A stretch of DNA of 64,000 nt from contig CP136063.1 in the NCBI GenBank assembly GCA_032622095.1, positions 122,532,723 through 122,596,722 on the forward strand, read 5' to 3'. The stretch is from Siphonodentalium dalli. Taxonomy: Eukaryota > Mollusca > Scaphopoda > Gadilida > Siphonodentaliidae. The translations under genes and the position numbers were made by a program. The first letter of the stretch is position 1. Every line of letters begins with the position of its first letter. Positions 12,155 to 23,447 of the stretch are shown one piece after another. The notes under the pieces were generated by a model. The model searched no databases. It saw only the letters and a program-made list of their open reading frames with translations, and was not told where the DNA came from.

Positions 12155-12399
12155 ACTCTCAAGCCCTCCTGGCACGCCCTGCGCACTCGTACCACCGTCT
12201 TCAAAATGCATCGAGAACTCGATCTATCTTACCTGTGATATACATTTCATAGGTAAGGTACACGACCCGCGACTGACACACTGATCAATAGACTTCACAC
12301 CTTAATGAAGCACATTTACATGGAAAGCATTTCTCTTGTCACGTGCCACAACGACCCTGCCAATGGCCTGACCGACAGAGTGCTCTCGTGTCCGGAATA

Positions 12400-12500
12400 A
12401 AAGTGCAGTCTGGAATATAGGTGCAGGGTTGAAAATCCGACCTAATGTAATACAAGTGCAGACTGGAATATAAGTACAGGAATAAGCCTTGTGCAGGGTG
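12400..12500. repeat. Short degenerate tandem repeat
   Basis: The unit AGTGCAGTCTGGAATATA is iterated about four times with variation inside DIRS-like element 1. It produces short Tyr/Cys/Thr-rich frames on the minus strand that are not genes. Confidence 0.5.
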
Positions 12501-12649
12501 GGAAAAATCTTCCAAAATTTTAATAAACGTGCATGTACGTTTATTACAGACACAAGAGTACATCTCATGGCTCTTCATACTCCTATTACCAATATCAATT
12601 TGATTATCTGGCACATGGTAATAAAATTAACAGGGCACTGCACGCCTAT

Positions 12650-13061
12650 AGACAATAACGCGGGCAAAGACGTTTGCACTGTCCAGCTCAGCTTTCTAGG
12701 AAGCTCATTGACTAGCGTTATAGACTTTTCCTTGCAGGCAGGGGACCACCCAGTCCGAGTGGATCCCAACCCCATGGCACCCGATCATAAGGGCCTGAAA
12801 CCATGCTGCCAACTCTGCTCGCTTCGGTATATGCCGGATTTGTCCTATCAACATTCGACAATAAAACAGGCAAAGACGTTTGCGCTGTCCAGCTCAGCTT
12901 TCGAGGAAGCTCATTGACTAGCCATCAGACCTTTCCTTGCAGGCAGGGACCAACCCATATGAGGGGATCCCAACCACATGGCACCAGCCGCCCAATCATA
13001 AGGGCCTGAAACCATGCTGACAACTCTGCTCGCTTCGGTCTATGCTGGATTTGTCCTATTT
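12650..13061 (+). repeat. 206-bp direct tandem duplication
   Basis: CAAAGACGTTTGC recurs at 12665 and 12871, and the flanking 206-bp blocks align through GGGCCTGAAACCATGCTG. Both copies retain a partial frame (AKTFALSSSAFEEAH) ending at the same stop. This may be a duplicated remnant of the element's coding region; the function is not recognised. Confidence 0.75.
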
Positions 13062-13099
13062 TCCTTAAACATGCCTTCAACAGGACCACTTAGGTCGGG

Positions 13100-14586
13100 G
13101 GAGCTCCTCTCTATCATGGCTCTTAAAATTCAATAAGTAACAACATTATAAAGGGATGTGTGTCCTTTACTAGGAGGATGAAAATTTCATTTGTTTCCTT
13201 AATCAGCGAGCCATTTTGGAGGGGGTCTTCCCCTAGTTTGCTGCATGCCTCACACTAACATACCTATCACACACCTAGGTCGTTCTGCTGCATGTTTGGG
13301 GGGGAAAGTGACATGATGTTCTGGGCAGAGGCTCAGAACTGAATATTCCGTATGGTGACAATTTACCCGTGGTTATCATCTGATTACATTGTACATCATT
13401 TGAACTGATTTCAGTTGTCAAAGAGCCAAAGGGCCTTCTGCAATGATCTCATTGCTGACTTATAGATCACCTTGATATATATTTTTTATATCATTTTTAT
13501 ATATTTATATACGCGTAAGATTTGTATCACAGGATTTCTGTCGGATATCTTGTGATGCATAGGTACCTCAGAGACATGTGATCAGTAGAAGAAAACAAGG
13601 AAGCTGTTCTAAGAACGACAGGGGGCATGACCACCTTGCAAGATGCGGTGGTGGGGGCTCCCTCTGTTCAGATGGCTTGACTCCATTATCGTTGTACAAC
13701 CTGTTTGGCCTAATGGGTTCTCAACTCAATCCCTGTGCCACAAATTTGGCAGTCCTTCCCAGGAGACGGGAGTGATTGCACTCGCACTCGCACCCGTACG
13801 CACTCGTAATTTTCAAATCACGGGTGCTAAAATTCGCACCCGTCCCTCATCTCAAAATACTAATGGAGACTGTAATTGTTGGGTCAATAGTGAACTATTT
13901 GAAGGTTTATTTAGATCCTTTACCATCTCAATACAACAATGGCATATTAAAGTATAACTAGACATAGGTCTATTCCACAATGACTTTTTGTTTGAGAAAA
14001 ACCCAACTTACAATTATAGTATGGGTGCAATATGACACCCGTCTTCTGAATTACGAGAGCCAATAAATGCTCTCGCTGTGTTTTCCTCGTGGGAAGGACT
14101 GATTGGGCATCAGGTTCTCTGGCTTTTTCTTTGGCGAATAGCAGTTAGTTAACTTTGGTTGTCTCGCCATCGTCGGAGTGGGCCTCCGTCTGTGCAGGTC
14201 GTTCTGTAGCTAAGGCGGAGAGTGAGTTAGTCTCCTTCCTTCATGATCCTGCATCATGGGACCTTGACGGGTGGGACCTTAGAACAGACAGCTGAAGAAG
14301 ACGACACAGAGAAGAACGAAGAGTTTCTTCTAACGTTATACTTGCTCGGTTCGCTCGCAACTATGAATTGGATGGCACCTCATGGGATGTTTGTTTCAAA
14401 ACAAGGGGGGCGGTACACATTTGAGCAATATAGCACTCTAACTATATGAGTTATTTCACGTAAATAATCCTAACAGATTCATTAAAGTGTTCATATATGG
14501 TACAATCTGTTTTAGACGAGTACCTTTACTCAAAATTTGGCTATTAACTTTATTGCTCGTGCCTCCTCCTGGGCTTGCATTCTAAT
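13100..14586 (+). other. Decayed interior of DIRS-like element 1
   Basis: Alternating GC-rich and AT-rich sequence with only short frames (104 residues or fewer). A gag-like scrap lies at 14160-14330. No reverse transcriptase YxDD or recombinase R..HxxR..Y signature could be read. Confidence 0.4.
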
Positions 14587-14684
14587 CCATATAGTTCAGT
14601 GTGAGGGCTTCCTTTGGCGGAAATATGATATTTTTAAAAATATAATATATATTTCCTTAAAGAAAGCCTGAACACTGAACTATC
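14587..14684 (+). repeat. Internal complementary region (ICR) of DIRS-like element 1
   Basis: The first half (14587-14628) is the exact complement of the element's left tip. The second half (14629-14684) is the complement of its right tip, joined through an AT-rich GATATTTTTAAAAATAT segment. It sits about 65 bp inside the right terminal repeat, as in known DIRS elements. The ICR is thought to template completion of the element's ends during reverse transcription. Confidence 0.85.
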
Positions 14685-14749
14685 ATAGGGCCCTCCCATG
14701 GCGGTGCCATTCCCAACCCCGCGACTCGCCAATCTTCTGATTGAGTTGA

Positions 14750-14979
14750 AAATAAACTGGCTAATTCAATCTGTACAGTGAATTATATTGGGACTCGCGC
14801 ATGCGTGACTGATTCCGAGGCAAGCCACTGAAGAGTACAGACCGTGAGTGACCGTAGGCGACCAAAAAGTTAACCCCTTTTCTGCTATGGTTTACAAACG
14901 CAGGACATCTATCCATATAGTTCAGTGTTCAGGCTTTCTTTAAGGAAATATATATTATATTTTTAAAAATATCATATTT
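14750..14979 (-). repeat. Right inverted terminal repeat of DIRS-like element 1
   Basis: Inverse partner of 9847-10050. It ends in ATATTTTTAAAAATATCATA-type sequence that overlaps the left tip by about seven bases (CATATTT), the overlap seen in the ICR. Confidence 0.85.
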
Positions 14980-14984
14980 CTTAC

Positions 14985-17156
14985 CTAGGTTTTTCTTAGC
15001 ACGTTCTTCATCTGTATGGTTTTTGGTATTGTTTAATTAACCCTTTTCACTCTTATGTTTACTTAGAATTCACCCAAGCTGCTATGACTCAAAACATTTT
15101 TCATCTGATCAACACAAAATTTGGTATATGAATTTATCACCCCTAAATACAGATCGAGTTCGAATATGGGTTTGATCCGATATATTTTAACAGAGTTATG
15201 ACCCTTTATAATTCAAGTAATTACTGCTGGGAATTTGAAGAGAACATATATCCCACAGCAATGTGTGTTATTGAAATGAGTTAATTATCACTATGACATT
15301 AGATACTACATGCTATAAAGCATGATAGTGGTACCACTGGCTGGCTGGACTTGTTATCATAATTATGTCAAACTGTGATTGATTACTCATTCTCTGGTGG
15401 AGTTCTGCTTTCTGTGCAATATGAAGTTAACCCCTTTGTTGAAACAGGTTTATTACATTAGCTATATGCACACACTATTTGACACCTATTCTAAAATAAT
15501 AAATTGGAATAGTCCATTGTTACTTTGTAGTGTTGTTTTACAGACATTGTTCTTTACAAACACTGTTGTCTTATCTTAGACAAAAATTTATCCACACATT
15601 CCTTAGTTCCATAACATGATGTCATTGAAAATGATTAACCCTCTCCACACATCATATGGTTTTGATGCTTTTCATTTAATCATTCTCCTATGTTATGTCC
15701 AGGTTGATGGTGATCCACTTTTGATTTGCATGGATTTGGGATTAAAATTAAACCATTCCATAGACACATATTATGCGATAGACAGATATAATATTATCCC
15801 TTTCCCTTATCCCTTTCACTATATAAAGTGTGAATTGTTGAAACTTTTGCACTCATGAAAAGGTTGGTGTAAGGATTTATAAAATTTATAAAAATAGCTA
15901 ATCGCTATCGCCAAGGTATGGGTTAAACATCTGCCGATCGTGATCGGCCTCTCGTTATTGTCAAGATAAATAAATACCAACATATCATCTGTCGTAGGAA
16001 TGGGTTGCTCAATACATGTATAGCACTAGCTACACTGCCTATTTTTAGTGTTTCAACCTGTTTGCATCACCATGTTTAGGGAAGGATCCAGAGATCTGTT
16101 CATACCGGTAACCAATTTTGGCGCCCAAAACTTCTGACGCCCAAAAAAAAAATGTTTTGTTTTATTCTTTTTACAAAATAAAAAGGAACACACAGAAACC
16201 AGAATTGTTAAATTTACTTGTCAACTAATTACTGGAGAAAATATCCCAAATAAAGAAGTGGAACTTTGTTTTGGTGGCTATCTTGATCAAAATTGCTGTC
16301 ACAATGCAATAAATTTCTATTAACTTAATCATATTAGTGGTTAAATGTCTTCCCAATTTTTGAGGCATAGTAAGGCAGGGCACTCATCGTATCATTTTCC
16401 TCCGGGTGCCATTGATTTAACAAATGTGTAACACAAAGTGTAAACTGAGCCGAGACATGTATAAACGATAAGATTGCTACAGATATAGGCATATTCTTCG
16501 ATGGAGACCTCAGTATTTCAATTGAATTCAATTGAAGTTACATAATACAGTACAGGCACAATCACAATTTGATAAAATCAACCTGGTTATCAGGTGAGAT
16601 CTCATAATACCGAATGAATAATTAATATAGAGATTAGTACTAATTACTAACTTACTACACAAATATACTAATAAATAAAAAATATGAGATAGCCATTAGT
16701 GCACTATATTTTCTATGTGTCTCTCACTTGAATTTAAGAAAATAGCCTATTATATGAATGTGTGATACCAGTAAGTCTCATGTCAAGCAGGATAAGCATA
16801 ATCCATTGAATCAGAAGCTATCTGACTACAACTTATAAGCATTTCCAATCCCATACATATATCAAAATTTCCAAAGTTACTCTTGAGAAACTGATCAAAT
16901 TGACCTCTCAGTAAAATATGTAACACTGACTCAGAGAGCCCTAGATTCGCTCTCAATGCATTGGATTTAAAAAAAATCCTAGGGGAGAACCTACTGACCC
17001 CCCCCCCCCCCGCTCAACCTACAGAAGGGGGACACCCCCTCCCATACCCTTAGACATTGTTTTTGGGCCCTCTTGGGCAACCACCCACCCCCTCATACAT
17101 ACTCAGAAGAAATTGTGTGACCCCCCCCCCCCCTTGTACGCCACTTGAAATATATA
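14985..17156 (+). other. Intronic spacer between the two DIRS-like elements
   Basis: Contains one tail monomer of the GAGTTCGAATATGGGTTTG repeat (15060-15215) and poly-C runs near 16990 and 17121. The rest is AT-rich. The 65- to 80-residue frames have no recognisable features. Confidence 0.5.
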
Positions 17157-17360
17157 TATCTCCGTCAAAGTTATCTTGCCCACTGAACTATATGGTATAT
17201 TCCCAAATTTAACTAGGAAGGGTTAACAAACCCCTGAATTGAAAACGGTACGAAAATTCTATGGTACATTTTATCATGGTTCATGACCTGCTGTAACATC
17301 CGACCACGTGATCTCTGATCCATCAAAACCAATTGCCCGGTGGATCCATTCTCTCTTTTT
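17157..17360 (+). repeat. Left inverted terminal repeat of DIRS-like element 2
   Basis: From ATCTCCGTCAAAGTTATC to CCATTCTCTC it is the reverse complement of the 23448-23677 region with few mismatches. The tip again differs between ends (CTCCGTCAAAGTTATC versus CTCCTAGAAGTATC). Confidence 0.85.
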
Positions 17361-18115
17361 TCTAGTTCAGCTGGAAGGAACATCTCCTAAAATTGAAGCA
17401 AAGTGTTGACAGTTTTTTGTATTATACAAAAGACAGTTTTGTTTTTGTATTATACAAACAACATTATTTCCTTTGATTATTATTGATATGTGTGCAATTG
17501 ACACAAAGACTACGTGAGCGGACTCGCGTTTTTATGGTGTTTTAATATCGGCTTTGTCAGTTCGGATGACTCATTTCGTTTTAACGAAATTTTGTTTTCC
17601 ATATTTTTAAACACCCGATAATGGCATCTAAGAAGATTTGTCGCCGAAAGGCAGAATAATAGATGCACATTTGGATAAAAAGACTCTCATCGTTTCTTTA
17701 TAGCAAGAATCTATTGCATACAGGTGCAATTTTTTCTATGGTCTGGACGAGTGCCACGTGCGCCGGCCTCTACAATAACGGTATCACAAAAATTAGGTGA
17801 CTCCCTTTCGAGTTTCGGCCATTTGACGGCTTTGTTAAGTTTGTAGTTCTTATATTTATTTAGACTATGACAATCGTCGTCTGGTGTACAACTGACGGAA
17901 GCAGTATTTGAATCTAGTGGAATAGGATTGTAATATCCCGAGTGTAAATTTGCACTTGTTAAAGATTTTTTCAATTTAATAATATTGTGAATTTGTGTTA
18001 AAAATTGATTTCGTGCAAACCAAGGTTATTCGACAGTCACAATCGATTAGCTTATTGCCGTTAGTTGCCACAGCCAAGGTGCTTATCAACATAACACAAA
18101 ACAACAGGTGTATTT

Positions 18116-18895
18116 TTGATTGTTAGCAATTGTCAAAAAGACTTGACTGGTGTTGACAGTGAAATCACATTAAATACCTTCTCAGGACAAGGACTGCTAC
18201 ACAATGTAAGACTAGGAGAAGATATCCTTCCCTGTAGCTCCCCTAGAGATGCTTCCCCTCGTTTCGAGGGTCCTCGGGGCGATAGTCACACCAAAGGCAA
18301 ACAGGGAGCGGGAGGGGCTACCCATCTGGCCACAATTGGTGGGCTCCCTGGACTATTGTACGGGACGCCAATTCGTACCCTCGGGTCGTCCGTTGGTGGG
18401 TTGGCGTGCCCAGGTATGGCTGTGTGCTTCTCTACTAACACTCGCACTATGCTGTCCATCGCTACAAGTCGACATCTCGGCGTCAGCACGGCTGGGGGTT
18501 CGCCCTGTCCATACCTTGTTAATTCCTACATGCCTTCTGCCCCAGCTGGGCTTGGAATGGGACCCCAGTTCCCAAGCATGTTTCCTCCTTATTATCCGCC
18601 GCCACCTCCGTGGGCTTGGCAGACAGGTTACTTGCCGCCTTCTGGCCAACAGCAGCCAGTAACTTCGGGTTTGAATCCAAATGCCAAAGAATTTGTTCCC
18701 CGACGCCATTCGAGCAGGAAGCATGCTTCGGAACCGGCACCTACTAACCTTCCATCACCAGTTCGGTCAGTTGGATATCGGGATACGGACGAGCTGTCGC
18801 TCCATCCCCGAGATGAAGAGGCTCTGGACATTCCTCAAGGATCCCCAATTACCCGACATAAAGAGGAAGCTTGTTGTTTAGCCTTGAGCTCCTAA
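18116..18895 (+). CDS. Gag-like protein of DIRS-like element 2 with a PAM2 motif
   Basis: Open frame of 259 residues with no ATG at the stated beginning, so the true start is unknown. Residues 139-180 are Pro/Gly/Tyr-rich (MFPPYYPPPPPWAW). At about 183-197 comes TSGLNPNAKEFVPRR, a textbook PAM2 motif (L-N-x-x-A-x-E/K-F-x-P). PAM2 is the peptide by which PAIP1, PAIP2, ataxin-2 and similar proteins bind the MLLE domain of cytoplasmic poly(A)-binding protein. At about 223-238 it has TDELSLHPRDEEALD, shared with DIRS-like element 1. The segment from PSPVRSVGYRD on is followed by a diverged direct copy at 18895-18990. I infer a gag-like RNA-binding or RNP protein; the alternative is a captured piece of a host PABP-interacting gene. 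Confidence 0.5.
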   Translation: MIVSNCQKDLTGVDSEITLNTFSGQGLLHNVRLGEDILPCSSPRDASPRFEGPRGDSHTKGKQGAGGATHLATIGGLPGLLYGTPIRTLGSSVGGLACPGMAVCFSTNTRTMLSIATSRHLGVSTAGGSPCPYLVNSYMPSAPAGLGMGPQFPSMFPPYYPPPPPWAWQTGYLPPSGQQQPVTSGLNPNAKEFVPRRHSSRKHASEPAPTNLPSPVRSVGYRDTDELSLHPRDEEALDIPQGSPITRHKEEACCLALSS

Positions 18896-19065
18896 CAACC
18901 CATCGCCAGTTCGGACGGATGGAGATCGGGATCAGGACGAGCTGTAGCTCCAGCCCGAGGTTAAAAGGCTTCAGACATTCCTTTGGGGTCACCCATACAT
19001 GCGCTCACAAGGGAGCTCAGATAGTTGTTCGGTGTTCTCTAATGCAGCCAAGCATCACCGTAGCC

Positions 19066-19132
19066 AAGCGTCGCCGTAGCCGAGTGGTTATGCCATTGGA
19101 CTGCAAACTTGGCGACATGGGATCGACCAAGC
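19066..19132 (+). repeat. tRNA-derived relic
   Basis: The word TAGCCGAGTGG fits the RNA polymerase III A box. It is followed by TTGGACTGCAAA, which looks like an anticodon stem-loop (GCA or a mutated Ser-type GCT), and a degenerate B box (GGATCGACC instead of GGTTCGAATCC). Stems are incomplete, so it is not a functional tRNA; a SINE head or tRNA pseudogene is likely. Confidence 0.4.
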
Positions 19133-19329
19133 TGAGAGGTATTCAAAAGTTTTATTGTTCTCGGATTGTGCAGAGTTCAACTCCTTGCTTTATAAGTTGT
19201 TGCTTCTTTCAATGTGCCATTCAGCTCCTGCGAGATCATGGTCATTGCTGGAATAGAGTGTCGCCTGTGTCGATAGCCTTCAGGAATATTTTTTGGACGA
19301 TGGGTCAGTCATATCACTAAAGGCGGTAA

Positions 19330-21120
19330 TGATACACTGGGTCACTATATGAATCGCGTCCGTTAAAATTCTTGACTTTTATACCACCTATGGTTGACAA
19401 ATACCCATATATAGGTATAAAAAATATCTTGTAAATATGGTACATGTGGGTTATATATTTTACGAGGGTGCATCCACATATTTTTATCTCAGGTTGCATT
19501 CAATTCTAACTAAAATTCAGTTTCGTAGTTAATAATAAATATATGAGTCCATTATACATACTAGACATATGCTCATCTTCCGAACGCAACTGATTTCCTC
19601 TCATCACGATTCACATTACTCAATGCAATACACATTCTCATAATCAGGAAGTTATCCGTGATCAGCCTGTTGGGACGACTATTGGATTTAATTACATGAT
19701 TTTGTGACATGGTCTCGGCAGTTGAAGTGAGGTCTATATCAGTCATCCCGCTTGGGCTTAATGGGCAACACGGCGCGTAAGACTTCTGTGATATCGGCCT
19801 TTGTTTCTAATACATAATTATTCTTATTGGCACTATTGTCGGTACACAATGGTTTTGTTTTTCCTGATAGCGCTTGGTTCGCATAGTGGACTCATTTAAT
19901 ATACAAAGCAAGGTCCATTGCTGACCTCTGAGATCGCCACTACAGGATACTGTTGCGTCTATGGGGCAACATACCGTATTAATTACGTTGTGCACAGATA
20001 CTTCCCCTCATGCGCGATATTCACTAGCATTGGGTGTAGGATGCCAGATCATATGATCCGCCCACTAGATTCACACTTCGGGCGATGGTTATATCAAGAA
20101 CAAGGTGCAATCGGAGGGGCACCCCATCCATCCCAGAAGGGGTACCTTTAACCATCGACCTGTCGGGGTCAGCCAGAAGAGCAAGAATGGTTGGGGGCGC
20201 ACTGCGCCTGGGTCTCTGTATTTCACTACTCCAACCTGCCATCTGTTTCTGCTGGTTTTGGGCTGTGCCACAATCACGGTGCATGTTTCCTGTGATTTCT
20301 CAGTTGGGTTTAACTTTGGAGCTGGCCGGTATTTCAACATATTGAATATCATCAGGTTGGAAATGGAAAGCCTTATTGCAGCCATGACACATATCAACAC
20401 CAGGCTCCTAATGCATTTACTTTTGTGAGCATCGAATGCTGAATCAAGTTAGTCATACAGCACTGAACTTTGACAAGTTTCGCGAGCATCATTACGAGAA
20501 TAGTTTTGGTGATTCTCATTGAATCTCAAGGCTTGCAACCACTTGTTAAATACTTTAGCGGACAGTTGATTAGAAGTAGCGCTGGTGTCTCCATTGGTAA
20601 TCATGGCAGTCATCCGGACTCCGTAAGCCTGTAATTTGGCCAATGTTGTGGCTAACTCAGGAAGGCAGGGACTTCCTGGACGGGACACATGCCAATGAGG
20701 TCATTCCACGAATAGATTATTACTTTACTTCCTGGTTATACGGTCAACGCAACGTTTTCTTTTTAGTAAACGCTAATACTACATGGCCCTATTTGAATCT
20801 CCATTAGTGGGTCATCTTGGCACATTTGATTCTTCTGGGCGCTTTCCAAAAACAGCATTGTAGTGTGCTCTGTCATCAAAGGGACTCTAGGTTTCCTACA
20901 AATTTTCTTTTTGTTCCAAATTACATGTACATGTATGGTTCGCTATATGTAGGATTATGTCAGTATTCTATCCATTCGACTTCTTCCGGCTATCTTACAG
21001 GGTTGGGGCAATCAACTATTTCGGCGCGAATCTTTTTCCAGTCACTAGTACAGATTATCGGTCCATGATATCTCAATCCTTATAGACAATATGGCATATC
21101 TTGGATTAGTGGGTGTCTGG
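19330..21120. other. Decayed interior of DIRS-like element 2
   Basis: GC content varies and the frames are short (107 residues or fewer) on both strands. Some overlap antiparallel around 20000-20690, so at most one strand is real and I cannot tell which. No domain is recognised. Confidence 0.4.
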
Positions 21121-21128
21121 GCCCTTTT

Positions 21129-22975
21129 TAGCTCAACTTACTTTTGTAAGTTTGAGCTATTGCCATGGTTTGGCGTCCGTGTGTCCGTGTGTCCGTCAAC
21201 AATTTCCTTTGGTGCGGGCTACAGGTTGTACCTTTGGTCTGATCTTCATGAAATTTGTCATGAATGTTGACATGTAGATGGGAACGAGTCATTTTGGGGT
21301 CATTCGGCCAAAAAACATGGCCGCTGGCAGCCATCTTGGATTTCAAGATTCAATCCATTGGCGCGGCCTACAGGTCGTACTGTTCGTCTGATCATCATGA
21401 AATTTGTCATTGATGTTAATATTGACATGTAGATGGAAACGAGTCATTTTGGGGTTGTTCGGCCAATAAACATGGCAGCCAGCAGCCATCTTGGATTTTA
21501 CTCTTTGCATGACTAAATCCTTTGGCACGGGCTACAGGTCGTTGTTTTGGTCGAAAGTTTATGAAATTTGTCATGGATGTTAACACTGTCATGTAGATGG
21601 GAACGAGTGATTTTGGGGTCATTCGGCCGAAAAACATGGCCGCCATCAGCCATCTAGGATTTTACTCTTTGCATGACTAAATCCTTTGGCCCGGGCTACA
21701 GGTCGTACCTTTGATCTGATCTTTATGAAATTTGTCATGAATGTTGACATTGACATGTAGATGGGAACGAGTCATTTTGGGGTCATTCGGCCAAAAAACA
21801 GCCATCTTGGATTTCAAGATTCAATCCATTGGCGCGGGCTACAGATCGTACTGTTCGCCTGATCATCATGAAATTTGTCATTGATGTTAATAATGACATG
21901 TAGATGGGAACGAGTGATTTTGGTGTCGTTCGGCAAAAAACATGGTCGCCAGCAGCCATCTTGGATTTTACTCTTTGCATGACTAAATCCTTTGGCGCGG
22001 GCTACAGGTTGTACCTTTGGTCTAATCTTTATGAAATTTGTCATGAATGTTGACATTGACATGTAGATGGGAACGAATCTTTGTGGGGTCATTCGGCCAA
22101 AAAACATGGCCGCTGGCGGCCATCTTAGATTTAAAAATTCAATCCATTGGCGCGGGCTACAGATCGTACTGTTCGTCTGATTATCATGAAATTTGTCATG
22201 GATGTTAATATTGACATGTAGATGGGAACGAGTCATTTTGGGATCGTTCGGCCAATAAACATGGCCGCCAGCAGTCATCTTGGATTTTACTCTTTGCTTG
22301 ACTAAATCCTTTGGCGCGGGCTTCAGGTCGTAGCTTTGATCGGAACATCATGAAATTTGTCATGGATGTTAACAATGACATGTAGATGGGAACGAGTGAT
22401 ATTGGGGTCGTTCGGCCGAAAAACATGACGCCAGCAGCCATCTTGGATTTTACTATTTGCATGACTAAATCCTTTGGCGCGGGCTACAGGTCGTACCTTT
22501 GGTCTGATCTTTATGAGATTTGTCATGAATGTTGACATTGAGATGTAGATGGGAACGAGTCATTTTGGGGTCATTCGGCCAAAAAACATGGCCGCTGGCA
22601 GCCATCTTGGATTTCAAGATTCAATCCATTGGCGCGGGCTACAGGTCGTACTGTTCGTCTGATCATCATGAAATTTGTCATTGATGTTAATAATGACATG
22701 TAGATGGGAACAAGTGATTTTGGGGTCGTTCGGCCAAAAAACATGGCTGCCAGCAGCCATCTTGGATTTTACTCTTTGCATGACTAAATCCTTTGGTGCG
22801 GGCTACAGGTCGTAGCTTTGGTCAGATGGTCATGAAATTTGTCATGAATTATAACAATGACATGCAGATGGGAACGAGTCGTTTTGGGGTCATTCGGTCA
22901 AAAAACATGGCCACCAGCATTTTACTCTTTGCATGACTAAATCCTTTGCCGTGGGCTACAGGTCATACCTTTGGT
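21129..22975 (+). repeat. Tandem array with three-monomer higher-order repeat
   Basis: The array starts with a hairpin (TAGCTCAACTTAC / GTAAGTTTGAGCTA, 21129-21159) and GTCCGTGTGTCCGTC. Twelve monomers of about 150-165 bp follow, each with GCGGGCTACAGGTCGTA, ATGAAATTTGTCAT, GACATGTAGATGGGAACGAG and CAGCCATCTTGGATTT. Monomers fall into types A (CCTTTGGTCTGATCTTTATG), B (CTGTTCGTCTGATCATC) and C (GCTTTGGTC...). The order is A B C (21211, 21359, 21523), A B (21688, 21830; C missing), A B C (21993, 22148, 22312), A B C (22475, 22631, 22795), A (22949, truncated). The full trimer is about 480 bp. Minus-strand frames of 60-154 residues across it are repeat artefacts. Confidence 0.9.
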
Positions 22976-23289
22976 TTACACATTCCTTGTCCAGCAGCTG
23001 ATACATTGCTAGCTCTTAGCTCCGAAGGGGAGGTCATCTCCGTCTCCATATGTTTCTGAAACTATCTACTTTATTGGCAGGGCCTTCAATCCAAGTCACC
23101 ACTATTTGTTTAGTTTGGGCCCTCTCGTAGCTGGCCAACATGTATTTGTCTTATGGTGTAATTACATACATTGGCTTATGGTGATATGTACATATTGTAG
23201 GTTATCAGGTCAATCCAGTTCTTTCATTGAGGTGCATAGGAGTGTTTATCTTTCCTCGTGGCCTCCACCTGCCAGAAAATTCTATATTA

Positions 23290-23388
23290 TACCATATAGT
23301 TCAGTGGCAAGATAACTTTGACGGAGATCCAATATTTTTCAAAATAAGTAAAATATATATCTCCTAGAAGTATCTTGCCCACTGAACT
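23290..23388 (+). repeat. Internal complementary region (ICR) of DIRS-like element 2
   Basis: ACCATATAGTTCAGTGGCAA...GACGGAGATC is the complement of the left tip. The adjoining AATATTTTTCAAAATAAGTA...CCCACTGAACT is the complement of the right tip. It sits 60 bp before the right terminal repeat, the same spacing as in element 1. Confidence 0.85.
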
Positions 23389-23447
23389 CTGAGCTCCCTC
23401 CCAGGGTTTCGCACCCACCCCGCTCACGAGGAATGTCCTAATGGGGA

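Larger units (their letters stand above)
9847..14979 (+). mobile_element. DIRS-like retrotransposon 1 (degraded)
   Basis: The element is bounded by inverted terminal repeats (about 9847-10050 and 14750-14979, near-identical in inverse orientation over about 200 bp). It has an internal complementary region at 14587-14684. That region reads as the complement of the left extremity (CCATATAGTTCAGTGTGAGG...) fused to the complement of the right extremity (...GAAAGCCTGAACACTGAACT), i.e. the complement of the right-end/left-end circle junction. This layout is specific to DIRS-type tyrosine-recombinase retrotransposons and is not known in DNA transposons. Coding remnants are gag-like and broken; I could not identify an intact reverse transcriptase or recombinase. 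Confidence 0.82.

Noticed and set aside
9847-14979. Interpretation as a long-TIR DNA transposon (Mutator or foldback)
   Set aside because: The ICR equal to the complement of the joined tips, and non-identical outer tips, are specific to DIRS elements.
21128-22538. Minus-strand frames up to 154 residues with repeated KIQDGCW...
   Set aside because: Products of the tandem array; no start, no domain, and the same phrase recurs with each monomer.
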